A stretch of 7,231 bases of DNA. It comes from Candidatus Pacearchaeota archaeon (GTDB lineage: Archaea; Nanobdellota; Nanobdellia; Pacearchaeales; GW2011-AR1). Of the stretch, positions 1 through 4,966 are shown one piece after another. The notes under the pieces are model-generated. The model did no database searches. It had not been told where the DNA came from and saw nothing but the letters and a program-made list of their open reading frames with translations. Position 1 is the first letter of the stretch. Every line of letters begins with the position of its first letter. Made by a program: the position numbers and the translations under genes. The stretch lies in contig WJLK01000037.1 in assembly GCA_014728565.1 (NCBI GenBank), positions 1 through 7,231 of the forward strand. Reading direction: 5' to 3'.

Positions 1-14
1 GTATTCAATACTAC

Positions 15-28
15 TTTTTTAATAAAAA
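15..28 (+). promoter_or_regulatory. TATA-like promoter element for the first TrmB-family gene
   Basis: A T6-AATA-A-rich block (TTTTTTAATAAAAA) is centred about 34 nt upstream of the ATG at 56. An archaeal TATA box lies roughly 26 nt before the transcription start, so the predicted leader is only a few nucleotides. No Shine-Dalgarno motif precedes the ATG, which fits a short-leader mRNA. This is a sequence-only prediction. Confidence 0.45.
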
Positions 29-55
29 GCAAACATCTATGAAATATGTATCAAA

Positions 56-790
56 ATGGATGAAGAGATAATTAATAATCTGAAAGAGATAGGATTCTCT
101 TTGCATGAAATTAGAGTTTATCTTCTCCTATCTAAAATAGGAATTTCAACTGCTTATAATCTTGCAAAAAAAGGAGGATTTTTCAAGTCAAATACTTATG
201 AAATCTTAAAAAGATTAGCATCTAAGGGTATTGTTTCAGAAAGAAAATTCTCTGGAAAAATATATTATGAGGCTAATGATCCCAATATATTTCTACATAT
301 TTTAAATAATAAACAAGAAAAACTAAAGGAGATAGTTCCAGAAATACGATCTCTGCAAAAAGAATCTCTTCCAGAAAGCTCCTCTGAACTTTATAATGGA
401 ATCAATGCCTTTATAAATATTTTATATCAGTTATTAGAAAAAAAAGAGCCTATATATGTTTACGGAGCTCCAAAAAGAGCTTATGAATTAATGAAATTGC
501 ATCTTTCTGATTTTCATAAAAAAAGAATAAAAAATAAAATAAAGATGTATCATATTTATAATTTTGAAGCAATAAAAAGAGTAAAAGAATTGAAGAAAAT
601 GAAGAATACCTATGCAAGAACCTTGCCAGAGTTATTTCATTCTGATGCTTCGACACTCATATGCAGTAATTATGTGGTTATTGCAGTATGGAATCCTCCT
701 TTTAAAATAATCAAAATAAAAGAAAATTCATTAGCAGATGCTTATAAAAAATATTTTAAAATCCTCTGGAAAGAAGCAAAATTTAATTAA
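56..790 (+). CDS. TrmB-family transcriptional regulator (winged-helix, 244 aa)
   Basis: This is probably a DNA-binding regulator of the archaeal TrmB family, whose characterised members sense sugars or other small ligands. The N-terminal winged helix spans about residues 5-72: helices through LHEIRVYLLLSKIG, a likely recognition helix around 43-56 (FKSNTYEILKRLASKG), and a wing ending in GKIYYEAN. A charged helical linker at about 82-104 is the usual dimerisation segment. A C-terminal regulatory domain of about 112-243 begins near ELYNGINAFINIL, contains a short beta strand EPIYVYGAP, and ends YKKYFKILWKEAK. The length is typical of short TrmB-like proteins. The ligand and target genes cannot be read from the sequence. 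It faces a second TrmB-type gene tail to tail, and both share the ending pattern Y/F-x-KYF-x-x-LWK-x-AK, so they are probably paralogues. The ATG at 56 follows a TATA-like box at leaderless spacing; earlier ATGs at 39 and 46 are out of frame. Confidence 0.85.
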   Translation: MDEEIINNLKEIGFSLHEIRVYLLLSKIGISTAYNLAKKGGFFKSNTYEILKRLASKGIVSERKFSGKIYYEANDPNIFLHILNNKQEKLKEIVPEIRSLQKESLPESSSELYNGINAFINILYQLLEKKEPIYVYGAPKRAYELMKLHLSDFHKKRIKNKIKMYHIYNFEAIKRVKELKKMKNTYARTLPELFHSDASTLICSNYVVIAVWNPPFKIIKIKENSLADAYKKYFKILWKEAKFN

Positions 791-877
791 AAATTTATAG
801 CTTTTATATGCCCTATATTTTTTAATATTCATTATAAAATGATTTTTAATAATTTTTATTATATCTTATGGAAAAAG
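791..877. terminator. AT-rich convergent intergenic spacer with T-tracts on both strands
   Basis: This 87-bp spacer separates the two convergent TrmB-family genes. On the plus strand it carries T-rich tracts (tattttttaat near 827-837, then tttttaataatttttatt around 843-860), and A-rich blocks give T-tracts on the minus strand. Archaeal transcription commonly ends at oligo-T tracts without a strong hairpin. This is therefore a plausible bidirectional termination zone. No convincing stem-loop was seen. Confidence 0.4.
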
Positions 878-1633
878 TTAAGCCTTAGCTACCTTCCACA
901 GAGTATAAAAATATTTTCTAAATCCTTCTGCTAATTTTTTGTTTTTAAAAAATATTGTAATCTCTTTTTCACCTTGGGATAGAAGAGGAATTATTACCAT
1001 ATCTTTGTAAATATTAATGGGTATAGCACTGCTTTGCTCTAGATGTTTTTCTTCATTATACCTGCTTTTTTTTAGATGATATTCTTTTACACCTTTAAGA
1101 TTTGATGTAAATATAACCTTTGTTTTTATTCTTGATTTTAATTTTATTTTATGATAATTTATAAAAAAATTTAGCTGCTGCTGATTTAAAGTTTTATCAA
1201 CCCCAAATACCAAGAATTCTTGCCCAGGTTCAAATTCTTTTTCTAATATCTGAAAAGCACTTTTCATGCCCTTAAAACCCTCAAATATTTCTATTCTCTC
1301 TTTTTTAAGAGCAGAAGTCTGTATAGTCACTAAGTCAGGAATTAATTTTTCAATTTGTTCTTTTTGATTTTTTACCTCTTTTTGTCTTTTTTCTATTAAC
1401 TCTATTAAGAAATTAGGAGGAGCAGCATCATAATAATTAATATCATTTTTTAGAGAAATTGAAACCAAGCCTTTTTCTTTTAATCTATTTAAAATATCAT
1501 AAACCTTTGATTTAGTAACTTTTGATTCTTTTACTATATTTCCAGTTGAAGAAAATCCGGTTTTTAGAAGTGCAAGATAAACCTCAACTTCCCCCTTTGT
1601 TAATCCAATATCATACAGGATTTCTTTTTCCAT
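878..1633 (-). CDS. TrmB-family transcriptional regulator (winged-helix, 251 aa)
   Basis: This is a second TrmB-type regulator, encoded opposite the first. The winged helix covers about residues 3-70: GLTKGEVEVYLALLKTG, a recognition helix region VTKSKVYDILNRLKEKG at about 39-55, and a wing ending NYYDAAPP. A strongly charged coiled-coil-like helix follows at about 75-100 (IEKRQKEVKNQKEQIEKLIPD). The C-terminal domain runs from about 114 (IEIFEGFKGMKSAFQILEK) through FLVFGVDKT to the terminal GFRKYFYTLWKVAKA, matching the layout of the 56-790 gene. The family is typically a ligand-responsive repressor or activator binding at promoters; the ligand here is unknown. Its promoter region contains a GC-rich palindrome shared with the divergent gene at 1765, which suggests possible autoregulation or control of that neighbour (inference). 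The ATG at 1633 lies about 26 nt from a TATA-like box, consistent with a leaderless transcript. Confidence 0.87.
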   Translation of the reverse strand: MEKEILYDIGLTKGEVEVYLALLKTGFSSTGNIVKESKVTKSKVYDILNRLKEKGLVSISLKNDINYYDAAPPNFLIELIEKRQKEVKNQKEQIEKLIPDLVTIQTSALKKERIEIFEGFKGMKSAFQILEKEFEPGQEFLVFGVDKTLNQQQLNFFINYHKIKLKSRIKTKVIFTSNLKGVKEYHLKKSRYNEEKHLEQSSAIPINIYKDMVIIPLLSQGEKEITIFFKNKKLAEGFRKYFYTLWKVAKA

Positions 1634-1653
1634 AATACAGAATATTTTCCTGA

Positions 1654-1665
1654 TTTATAAATATA
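1654..1665 (-). promoter_or_regulatory. TATA-like promoter element for the minus-strand TrmB-family gene
   Basis: Read on the minus strand this is TATATTTATAAA, centred about 26 nt upstream of the ATG at 1633. That spacing places transcription initiation at or next to the start codon. The palindrome at 1677-1690 lies directly upstream of the box, where an activator or a roadblocking regulator could act. Confidence 0.5.
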
Positions 1666-1676
1666 ACTATTAGGTA

Positions 1677-1690
1677 TCCCCCCAGGGGGA
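1677..1690. promoter_or_regulatory. GC-rich perfect palindrome between divergent promoters (candidate operator)
   Basis: TCCCCCCAGGGGGA forms a perfect inverted repeat with 6-bp arms (TCCCCC/GGGGGA) around a CA centre. It contains the only long C and G runs in an otherwise AT-only 131-bp divergent intergenic region. It lies upstream of the TATA-like boxes of both flanking genes, a position suited to a dimeric regulator affecting both directions. It does not match the published Thermococcales TrmB box as I recall it, so assigning it to the adjacent TrmB-type protein is only inference by proximity. Confidence 0.5.
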
Positions 1691-1726
1691 AAACTAAATT
1701 TAAATATATTACCAATTTGTTAACTA

Positions 1727-1736
1727 CTATAAAATA
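1727..1736 (+). promoter_or_regulatory. TATA-like promoter element for the 1765 gene
   Basis: CTATAAAATA is centred about 33 nt before the ATG at 1765, giving a leader of roughly 6-8 nt. A second AT box (TTTAAATATA, about 1699-1709) lies immediately downstream of the 1677-1690 palindrome and could be an alternative promoter with a longer leader. The sequence alone does not decide between them. Confidence 0.4.
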
Positions 1737-1764
1737 GCAAATATAAAATAAACATAACAAGAAA

Positions 1765-2250
1765 ATGATAGCAGGATTTTATGACCCAGAAAGAATAACT
1801 CATGCAGCTGAGCGTGCATATGCTTTAGAGTTTTTAGATCATGATGATTCTATATCTGATCCTTATCTAAAAGGATTTGGAGGATTTAAAGGCACTAGAT
1901 TAGCTTCACAAAAAGGAAAACTAGCTTTAGCTGGTTATATTGGAGGAGAATTATGGAGTTTAATAAGGCTTTGCTTTCAATCTTGGAGAGTAAAGAGTAA
2001 CGCTGCATTAGCTACACATAATGCAAGAGGATTTGCTAGAAGAGCAATAGACCAACTATCTGAATTTCATGATATAGATGAAAGAACTCTTGCTAGAATG
2101 CTTTTAACAGATAACTATAGTAGATGGGTCAGTATCTTTCGTGCAGCTCAAGCCTCTCCACCTGAAAATCCTTTTAATTGTCATGAAGATGCATCAAAAC
2201 CCAAGTATAGGAGAGCATTTCAGTTAGCAAGAAACTTGATGAATTCTTAA
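1765..2250 (+). CDS. Unrecognised Arg-rich protein, 161 aa
   Basis: I do not recognise a family. The frame is uninterrupted from the ATG at 1765 to TAA, is preceded by a TATA-like box, and uses A/T-ending codons like its neighbours, so it is likely a real gene. The protein looks soluble and mixed alpha-helical. It opens MIAGFYDPERITHAAERAYA, has an acidic patch LDHDDSISD at 24-32, a Gly-rich stretch at 37-61 (GFGGFKG, LAGYIGGE), and a Trp/Arg-bearing helical region SLIRLCFQSWR at 65-75. The C-terminal half carries several Arg-Ala helices (ARRAIDQL, RTLARMLL, RRAFQLARN). There is no signal peptide or clear membrane span. It has about 15 Arg to 7 Lys, the reverse of the Lys-rich regulators beside it, which may indicate foreign origin or a nucleic-acid-related role (both speculative). 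It is divergent from a TrmB-type regulator and runs tail to tail into uppP with a 6-bp gap. Confidence 0.65.
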   Translation: MIAGFYDPERITHAAERAYALEFLDHDDSISDPYLKGFGGFKGTRLASQKGKLALAGYIGGELWSLIRLCFQSWRVKSNAALATHNARGFARRAIDQLSEFHDIDERTLARMLLTDNYSRWVSIFRAAQASPPENPFNCHEDASKPKYRRAFQLARNLMNS

Positions 2251-2256
2251 AATCCT

Positions 2257-3009
2257 CTAACCAACCAAACTCCAGATAATCACAGAAATACCGACTATTA
2301 TATTATAAATTCCAAATAAGTAAAATTTATCACTTTTTATTATTTTAATAAGAAGATTTATGGTAACAAGACTTATGAATAAAGTTACTGTAAAAGAGGT
2401 TAAAAAAGTCAGAGGAGTCATATCTGCAAGTGCAATTTCTCTTGCCTCCACTAGAGAAGCACCAAATATCAAAGGTATAGCTAATAAAAATGAAAACTTA
2501 ATAGCCTCCTTTTTTTTCAATCCCAGAATCAGACCAGTTCCCATAGCCATTCCACTTCTTGAGATTCCTGGAAATAATGAGAATATCTGAGAAACTCCAA
2601 TATAACCTGAATCAGAATTAGAAGGTTTTGAAATTCTCTCTTTAGCATATTTTGTAGAATAAATATAAAATCCAAATATAATAAAAAAAATCCCTATGAA
2701 TAATATATTATTAAAAGCTGCTCTTATATGTTCTCTGAGCCATAATCCTACTATTGCAACAGGAACAATTGCAATTAATAACTTTCCCATGTAACTGTAT
2801 CTTTTTTTAGCAAATAAATCAATTATATCATGCCAGAAAAGTATGATTACTGCAAGAACACTAGCAAAATGAAGATAAACTACAAAACCCAGATTCTGCA
2901 CACCAAGAATCTGCTGAGCTATAGCAAGATGTCCACTACTGCTGATTGGAAACCACTCTGTAACTCCCTGAACAATGCTCAATATCAATGCATCAAAAAA
3001 TGACACCAT
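2257..3009 (-). CDS. uppP: Undecaprenyl-diphosphatase, UppP/BacA family
   Basis: This is an integral membrane phosphatase that converts undecaprenyl (polyprenyl) pyrophosphate to the monophosphate and so recycles the lipid carrier for surface glycan export. In an archaeon the likely use is surface polysaccharide or glycoprotein assembly rather than murein. The family signatures are intact. The (E/Q)xxxE motif appears as QGVTE (Q14, E18), followed by FPISSSGHL with SSSGH at 23-27 (H27 corresponds to the catalytic-region His). The second signature FPGISRSG lies at 146-153, with R151 as the conserved Arg. Several hydrophobic segments match the polytopic topology, for example about 41-60, 77-92, 102-118, 172-187, 203-223 and 231-249. 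At 250 aa it is slightly shorter than typical bacterial enzymes (about 265-275 aa). The ATG at 3009 is preceded by a TATA-like box at leaderless spacing, suggesting independent transcription. Its stop codon lies 6 bp from the convergent 1765 gene. Confidence 0.93.
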   Translation of the reverse strand: MVSFFDALILSIVQGVTEWFPISSSGHLAIAQQILGVQNLGFVVYLHFASVLAVIILFWHDIIDLFAKKRYSYMGKLLIAIVPVAIVGLWLREHIRAAFNNILFIGIFFIIFGFYIYSTKYAKERISKPSNSDSGYIGVSQIFSLFPGISRSGMAMGTGLILGLKKKEAIKFSFLLAIPLIFGASLVEAREIALADMTPLTFLTSFTVTLFISLVTINLLIKIIKSDKFYLFGIYNIIVGISVIIWSLVG

Positions 3010-3032
3010 TTTTATTAAAAAAATAAGTTAGG

Positions 3033-3042
3033 GTATTTAAAG
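3033..3042 (-). promoter_or_regulatory. TATA-like promoter element for uppP
   Basis: On the minus strand this reads CTTTAAATAC, centred about 29 nt upstream of the uppP ATG at 3009. The 58-bp gap to the upstream minus-strand gene also contains a TTAATTAAT tract. The box makes independent transcription of uppP more likely than read-through from the small gene upstream. Confidence 0.45.
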
Positions 3043-3067
3043 TTGTTGTAGATTAATTAATCAGAAA

Positions 3068-3343
3068 TCAAGCACACCTTCTTTTATCATAACCCTCTAC
3101 AGCTCTTCCACTAGGATAAAGCTGCATTGTTGCTCCATAATTTCCAGGAGGATCTCTCTCAGGAGGATTATTTTGAACCTTGCATAGAGGAGGTTGATTA
3201 TCATCTCTATCCCTTCCAGAGAATCTTAGTTTAATTCCTGTTCTTGATAATTCCTCTGCAACTACAGATATATCACCACGACTTAAAGATCTTAGGGATT
3301 TTCCAGTCTTTTCAACTTCGGGTAATTTCATTGGTAATTGCAT
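3068..3343 (-). CDS. Unrecognised small Arg/Pro-rich protein, 91 aa
   Basis: I do not recognise a family. Support for a real gene is an intact ATG-to-TGA frame with A/T-ending codons and a strong TATA-like box at leaderless distance from the ATG at 3343. The N-terminal half (about 9-40) could form helices with basic and acidic faces (VEKTGKSLRSLSRGDISVVA). The C-terminal half looks disordered: RDRDDNQPP, QNNPPERDPPGN and YPSGRAVEGYDKRRCA, with three Pro-Pro pairs and two cysteines (54 and 90). There is no signal peptide or membrane segment. Arg (10) exceeds Lys (6), a bias shared with the 161-aa protein at 1765 and opposite to most neighbours. M5 is an alternative in-frame start, but the promoter spacing favours M1. 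It is upstream of uppP on the same strand, separated by 58 bp holding a separate uppP promoter. Function unknown. Confidence 0.55.
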   Translation of the reverse strand: MQLPMKLPEVEKTGKSLRSLSRGDISVVAEELSRTGIKLRFSGRDRDDNQPPLCKVQNNPPERDPPGNYGATMQLYPSGRAVEGYDKRRCA

Positions 3344-3363
3344 TAATTTAAAGAGCTTAAGAA

Positions 3364-3377
3364 CTTTATATATTTTT
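3364..3377 (-). promoter_or_regulatory. TATA-like promoter element for the 91-aa gene
   Basis: The minus strand reads AAAAATATATAAAG, centred about 27 nt upstream of the ATG at 3343. It is one of the best TATA matches in the window and the main argument that the small gene is expressed. The predicted transcript would be leaderless or have a leader of one or two bases. Confidence 0.55.
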
Positions 3378-3390
3378 AGTTCTAGATTTA

Positions 3391-3483
3391 TTAAAAAAAC
3401 ATCTGGCTCGCCAGCCCGAAAATTCTCTTCTTTATAGTCTCCTCATGCTTGGCTATTCCGCAGTATTTATCATTAATTATTAA
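3391..3483 (-). pseudogene. Stop-to-stop 30-codon frame, possible gene relic (GC-rich island)
   Basis: Between the Cbf5 stop and the small-gene promoter, the minus strand has an open frame bounded by TAG (3484-3486) and TAA (3391-3393). It contains the peptide KYCGIAKHEETIKKRIFG followed by LASQMFF. No ATG, GTG or TTG start lies between the bounding stops, so it is not an ordinary intact gene. The peptide looks protein-like in composition, but its codons (AAG, GAG, CTG, GCG, AGC, CAG) end in G or C, unlike the flanking genes. The core 3401-3463 is about half G+C in a spacer that is otherwise AT-rich. It could instead be a structured RNA or terminator with accidental coding potential. I do not recognise the peptide. 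Confidence 0.2.
3393..3414 (-). terminator. Hairpin plus T7 tract downstream of cbf5
   Basis: On the minus strand the element reads CTGG-CGAG-CCAG (3403-3414), then ATG, then seven T residues (3393-3399). This is a short GC-rich stem-loop with a T-tract resembling an intrinsic terminator. It lies about 120 bp beyond the Cbf5 stop and before the promoter of the 91-aa gene, so it would separate these minus-strand units. The GGCT/AGCC pairing offers an alternative overlapping stem. Archaeal termination depends mainly on the T-tract, so the hairpin may have another role. Confidence 0.4.
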
Positions 3484-3523
3484 CTATCAATCATCTTTAG
3501 TCAGAGTTAAACGCAATGAAATT

Positions 3524-3536
3524 CTAGCAAAGCTAG
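3524..3536 (-). terminator. Small stem-loop overlapping the cbf5 stop codon
   Basis: CTAGC-AAA-GCTAG is a perfect 5-bp inverted repeat with a 3-base loop, and the cbf5 stop codon (3533-3535) falls within one arm. It is not followed by a strong T-tract (only ATTTC), so it may protect the mRNA 3' end or be chance. Weak call. Confidence 0.2.
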
Positions 3537-4378
3537 TTCCTCACAAACTCAGGTCTTGCTACAACATCTTTCTCACATACTACTCTGTAAATTCCAATAA
3601 AATTCTCTTTATGAAAAACACTGATTTTATCTGAATTTGGAATTTTGTTTTTTAAATCAGATTTCATTAAAGGCTTACCATTTAATAATCTTTTAGGAGA
3701 TTCTTCTTTTACCTGAACAGAGGTTATTATCTGCTTAATTATTTCAGCTGGAATTAATATGATTTTAAGAGCTTGCTCTTTTTCTGATTTATATGCCTGG
3801 ACTGCATTATAAATTTCATCTAGTGTATGACTATCTTTTTCTTTAAAAATTCCTGCCCTTGTTCTTCTAAGTTCAGTCATATGAGCACCTCCTATTTTAT
3901 CACCTAAATCACTTATTAGCTTTCTTATATAAGTTCCTGCCTGAACATCACTATGAAATTCAACAATCCTGCTGGTTTTATCAAAACTTACTATCCTGAA
4001 TTTATTAATAATCCTATTTCTTGGAACTCTTTTGACTCTTGATTTTTTAGGAGGTTTTTGAATTATTTTTCCAAGAAATTTTTCCATTTCTGATTTTAAT
4101 TTTTCTTCTGAAATATCTTTATGAATTTTCATCTTACCAACATACTCCTTATCTTTTTTCATAAAATAATTAGATAGCTTACAGGCACGGTTAATTAAAA
4201 TCGGAAGAACACCTGTAACTCCTGGATCTAAAGTTCCTGTATGTCCTGTTTTTTTAACTCCTAAATCTCTTAGAATTTTTCTTACCTTATCTGCACAACC
4301 AAAACTGGTTATTCCAGAAGGCTTATCTAAATTTATTATGGAAAATTCCAGAAGTTCTTGAATTGTTTTTTGTTTCAT
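3533..4378 (-). CDS. cbf5: tRNA/rRNA pseudouridine synthase, Cbf5/TruB family (281 aa)
   Basis: This enzyme isomerises uridine to pseudouridine. In archaea Cbf5 acts with Nop10, Gar1 and L7Ae on rRNA guided by H/ACA RNAs, and can also make tRNA U55. Motif I, NLDKPSGITS, is at 16-25. The catalytic loop GHTGTLDPGVTGVLP spans 45-59, with D51 as the catalytic Asp. KEYVGKMKIHKD (77-88) supplies the conserved Tyr, and GTYIRKLISDLG (148-159) the conserved Arg-containing motif III. GAHMTELRRTRAGIF at 164-178 is highly characteristic. A PUA domain occupies roughly 209-278 (AEIIKQI to DVVARPEF) and binds the guide or tRNA 3' region. It is shorter than the roughly 330-aa archaeal relatives because the usual N-terminal extension before motif I is nearly absent. 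The gene lies 24 bp downstream of the same-strand Xer gene but has a TATA-like box inside the Xer 3' end, so it is probably transcribed on its own. Confidence 0.92.
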   Translation of the reverse strand: MKQKTIQELLEFSIINLDKPSGITSFGCADKVRKILRDLGVKKTGHTGTLDPGVTGVLPILINRACKLSNYFMKKDKEYVGKMKIHKDISEEKLKSEMEKFLGKIIQKPPKKSRVKRVPRNRIINKFRIVSFDKTSRIVEFHSDVQAGTYIRKLISDLGDKIGGAHMTELRRTRAGIFKEKDSHTLDEIYNAVQAYKSEKEQALKIILIPAEIIKQIITSVQVKEESPKRLLNGKPLMKSDLKNKIPNSDKISVFHKENFIGIYRVVCEKDVVARPEFVRN

Positions 4379-4402
4379 TAAAAAACAAAAGAATAAGTAG
4401 TT

Positions 4403-4912
4403 TTAATATTTATCATAAGGGCTTTTTATGTTGTTCATTTTTACTTTCGCAGTATGCACATAGATCATTGTTGTTTCAGGACTTTTATGTCCTAAAAGTG
4501 CCTGCACTCCACTTATACTCTCTCCTGGTTCTATGATGTATGTTGCAAAACTATGCCTCATTATGTGAGGATGGATATTTTTTTTAATTCCTGATTTTTT
4601 CTGCGCATCTTTAGTAATCTTATAGATTGTTTTCACATTATATTTATTTTTTCTATTATTAATAAATAAATAATCTTCTTGTTTTAAATTGTTATTTGTG
4701 ATAATTTGAGAAACTACTCCTAATAATCTTTCTGAAATTATGAATATTCTGTCTTTGTTGCCCTTTCCTTTTCGAATAATTCCATACTTTTCTTTTAAAT
4801 TTAAATCCCCAACTTTCAAATTAACAAGTTCTCCAAATCTAAGTCCTGTTGAATAAAGAAAAGCAATTATTATTTTATGATAATTATTTAATATATTTTT
4901 TAACCAAAACAT
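4403..4912 (-). CDS. XerA-like tyrosine recombinase, catalytic domain only (169 aa)
   Basis: The protein is a tyrosine recombinase catalytic domain, the fold that in archaeal XerA resolves chromosome dimers at dif and in integrases moves elements. All catalytic positions are visible: R25 in STGLRFGEL, the beta-hairpin Lys in RKGKGNKDR (probably K50), H116-x-x-R119 in HPHIMRHSFAT, H142 in LLGHKSPETT and the nucleophile Y151 in MIYVH. Family members are usually about 280-300 aa with an N-terminal SAM-like core-binding domain. Here the protein begins only about 20 residues before the first catalytic Arg, so that domain is missing. The 5' end abuts a divergent gene after 54 bp, leaving no room for it. 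It could be a decayed recombinase, or a stand-alone catalytic protein needing a partner. No frame interruption occurs within the domain. Function in dif resolution is uncertain without the arm that helps clamp DNA. Confidence 0.85.
   Translation of the reverse strand: MFWLKNILNNYHKIIIAFLYSTGLRFGELVNLKVGDLNLKEKYGIIRKGKGNKDRIFIISERLLGVVSQIITNNNLKQEDYLFINNRKNKYNVKTIYKITKDAQKKSGIKKNIHPHIMRHSFATYIIEPGESISGVQALLGHKSPETTMIYVHTAKVKMNNIKSPYDKY
4404..4413 (-). promoter_or_regulatory. TATA-like promoter element for cbf5 inside the Xer gene end
   Basis: On the minus strand ATAAATATTA is centred about 31 nt upstream of the cbf5 ATG at 4378 and overlaps the last codons of the recombinase gene. No Shine-Dalgarno motif lies in the 24-bp gap, so a private promoter explains cbf5 translation better than read-through. 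Confidence 0.4.
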
Positions 4913-4949
4913 TTATATATAAAAATATCATTATTAGTTACATATAAAT
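4911..4949. promoter_or_regulatory. Divergent TATA-like promoters with 8-bp inverted repeat (Xer / winged-helix gene)
   Basis: The 54-bp gap between the Xer ATG (4912) and the plus-strand ATG (4967) is almost purely A+T. It holds ATTTATAT (4911-4918) and its inverted copy ATATAAAT (4942-4949), separated by 23 bp. Each could be the TATA box of one direction: the right copy is about 34 nt upstream of the Xer ATG, and the left copy would give the plus-strand gene a leader of about 20-25 nt. The symmetry could also be an operator for the small winged-helix-like protein (inference). Confidence 0.4.
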
Positions 4950-4966
4950 AACCAATAAATATTAAA

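Noticed and set aside
450..656. Minus-strand open frame of 68 codons
   Set aside because: It lies fully antisense inside the first TrmB-family gene and has low-complexity Phe/Leu composition typical of the reverse strand of Lys-rich coding DNA.
2360..2590. Plus-strand open frame of 76 codons inside uppP
   Set aside because: It is antisense to a gene with strong family signatures, has no promoter of its own, and its peptide has no independent features.
3401..3475. Minus-strand GCGGAATAGCCAAGC, considered as the 5' half of a tRNA-Leu or tRNA-Ser
   Set aside because: No acceptor-stem partner, no T-arm GTTCGAATC-type motif and no D- or anticodon-stem pairing could be found downstream.
3465..3491. 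AT-rich imperfect palindrome centred near 3478, considered as a dif site for the Xer recombinase
   Set aside because: Only about 10 of 13 symmetric positions match, the repeats are all A/T, and the arms do not give the usual 11-bp arms with a 6-8-bp spacer. It is within chance expectation for this composition.
3480..3510. Box C/D sRNA-like pieces (CTGA and GATGATT on the minus strand)
   Set aside because: Box order is reversed, the C-box match has mismatches, and no terminal stem or second D box at suitable spacing is present.
3449..3634. Plus-strand open frame of 61 codons starting MAIPQYLS
   Set aside because: Its second half lies antisense over the cbf5 3' end, it has no promoter at the expected distance, and the peptide shows no recognisable pattern.
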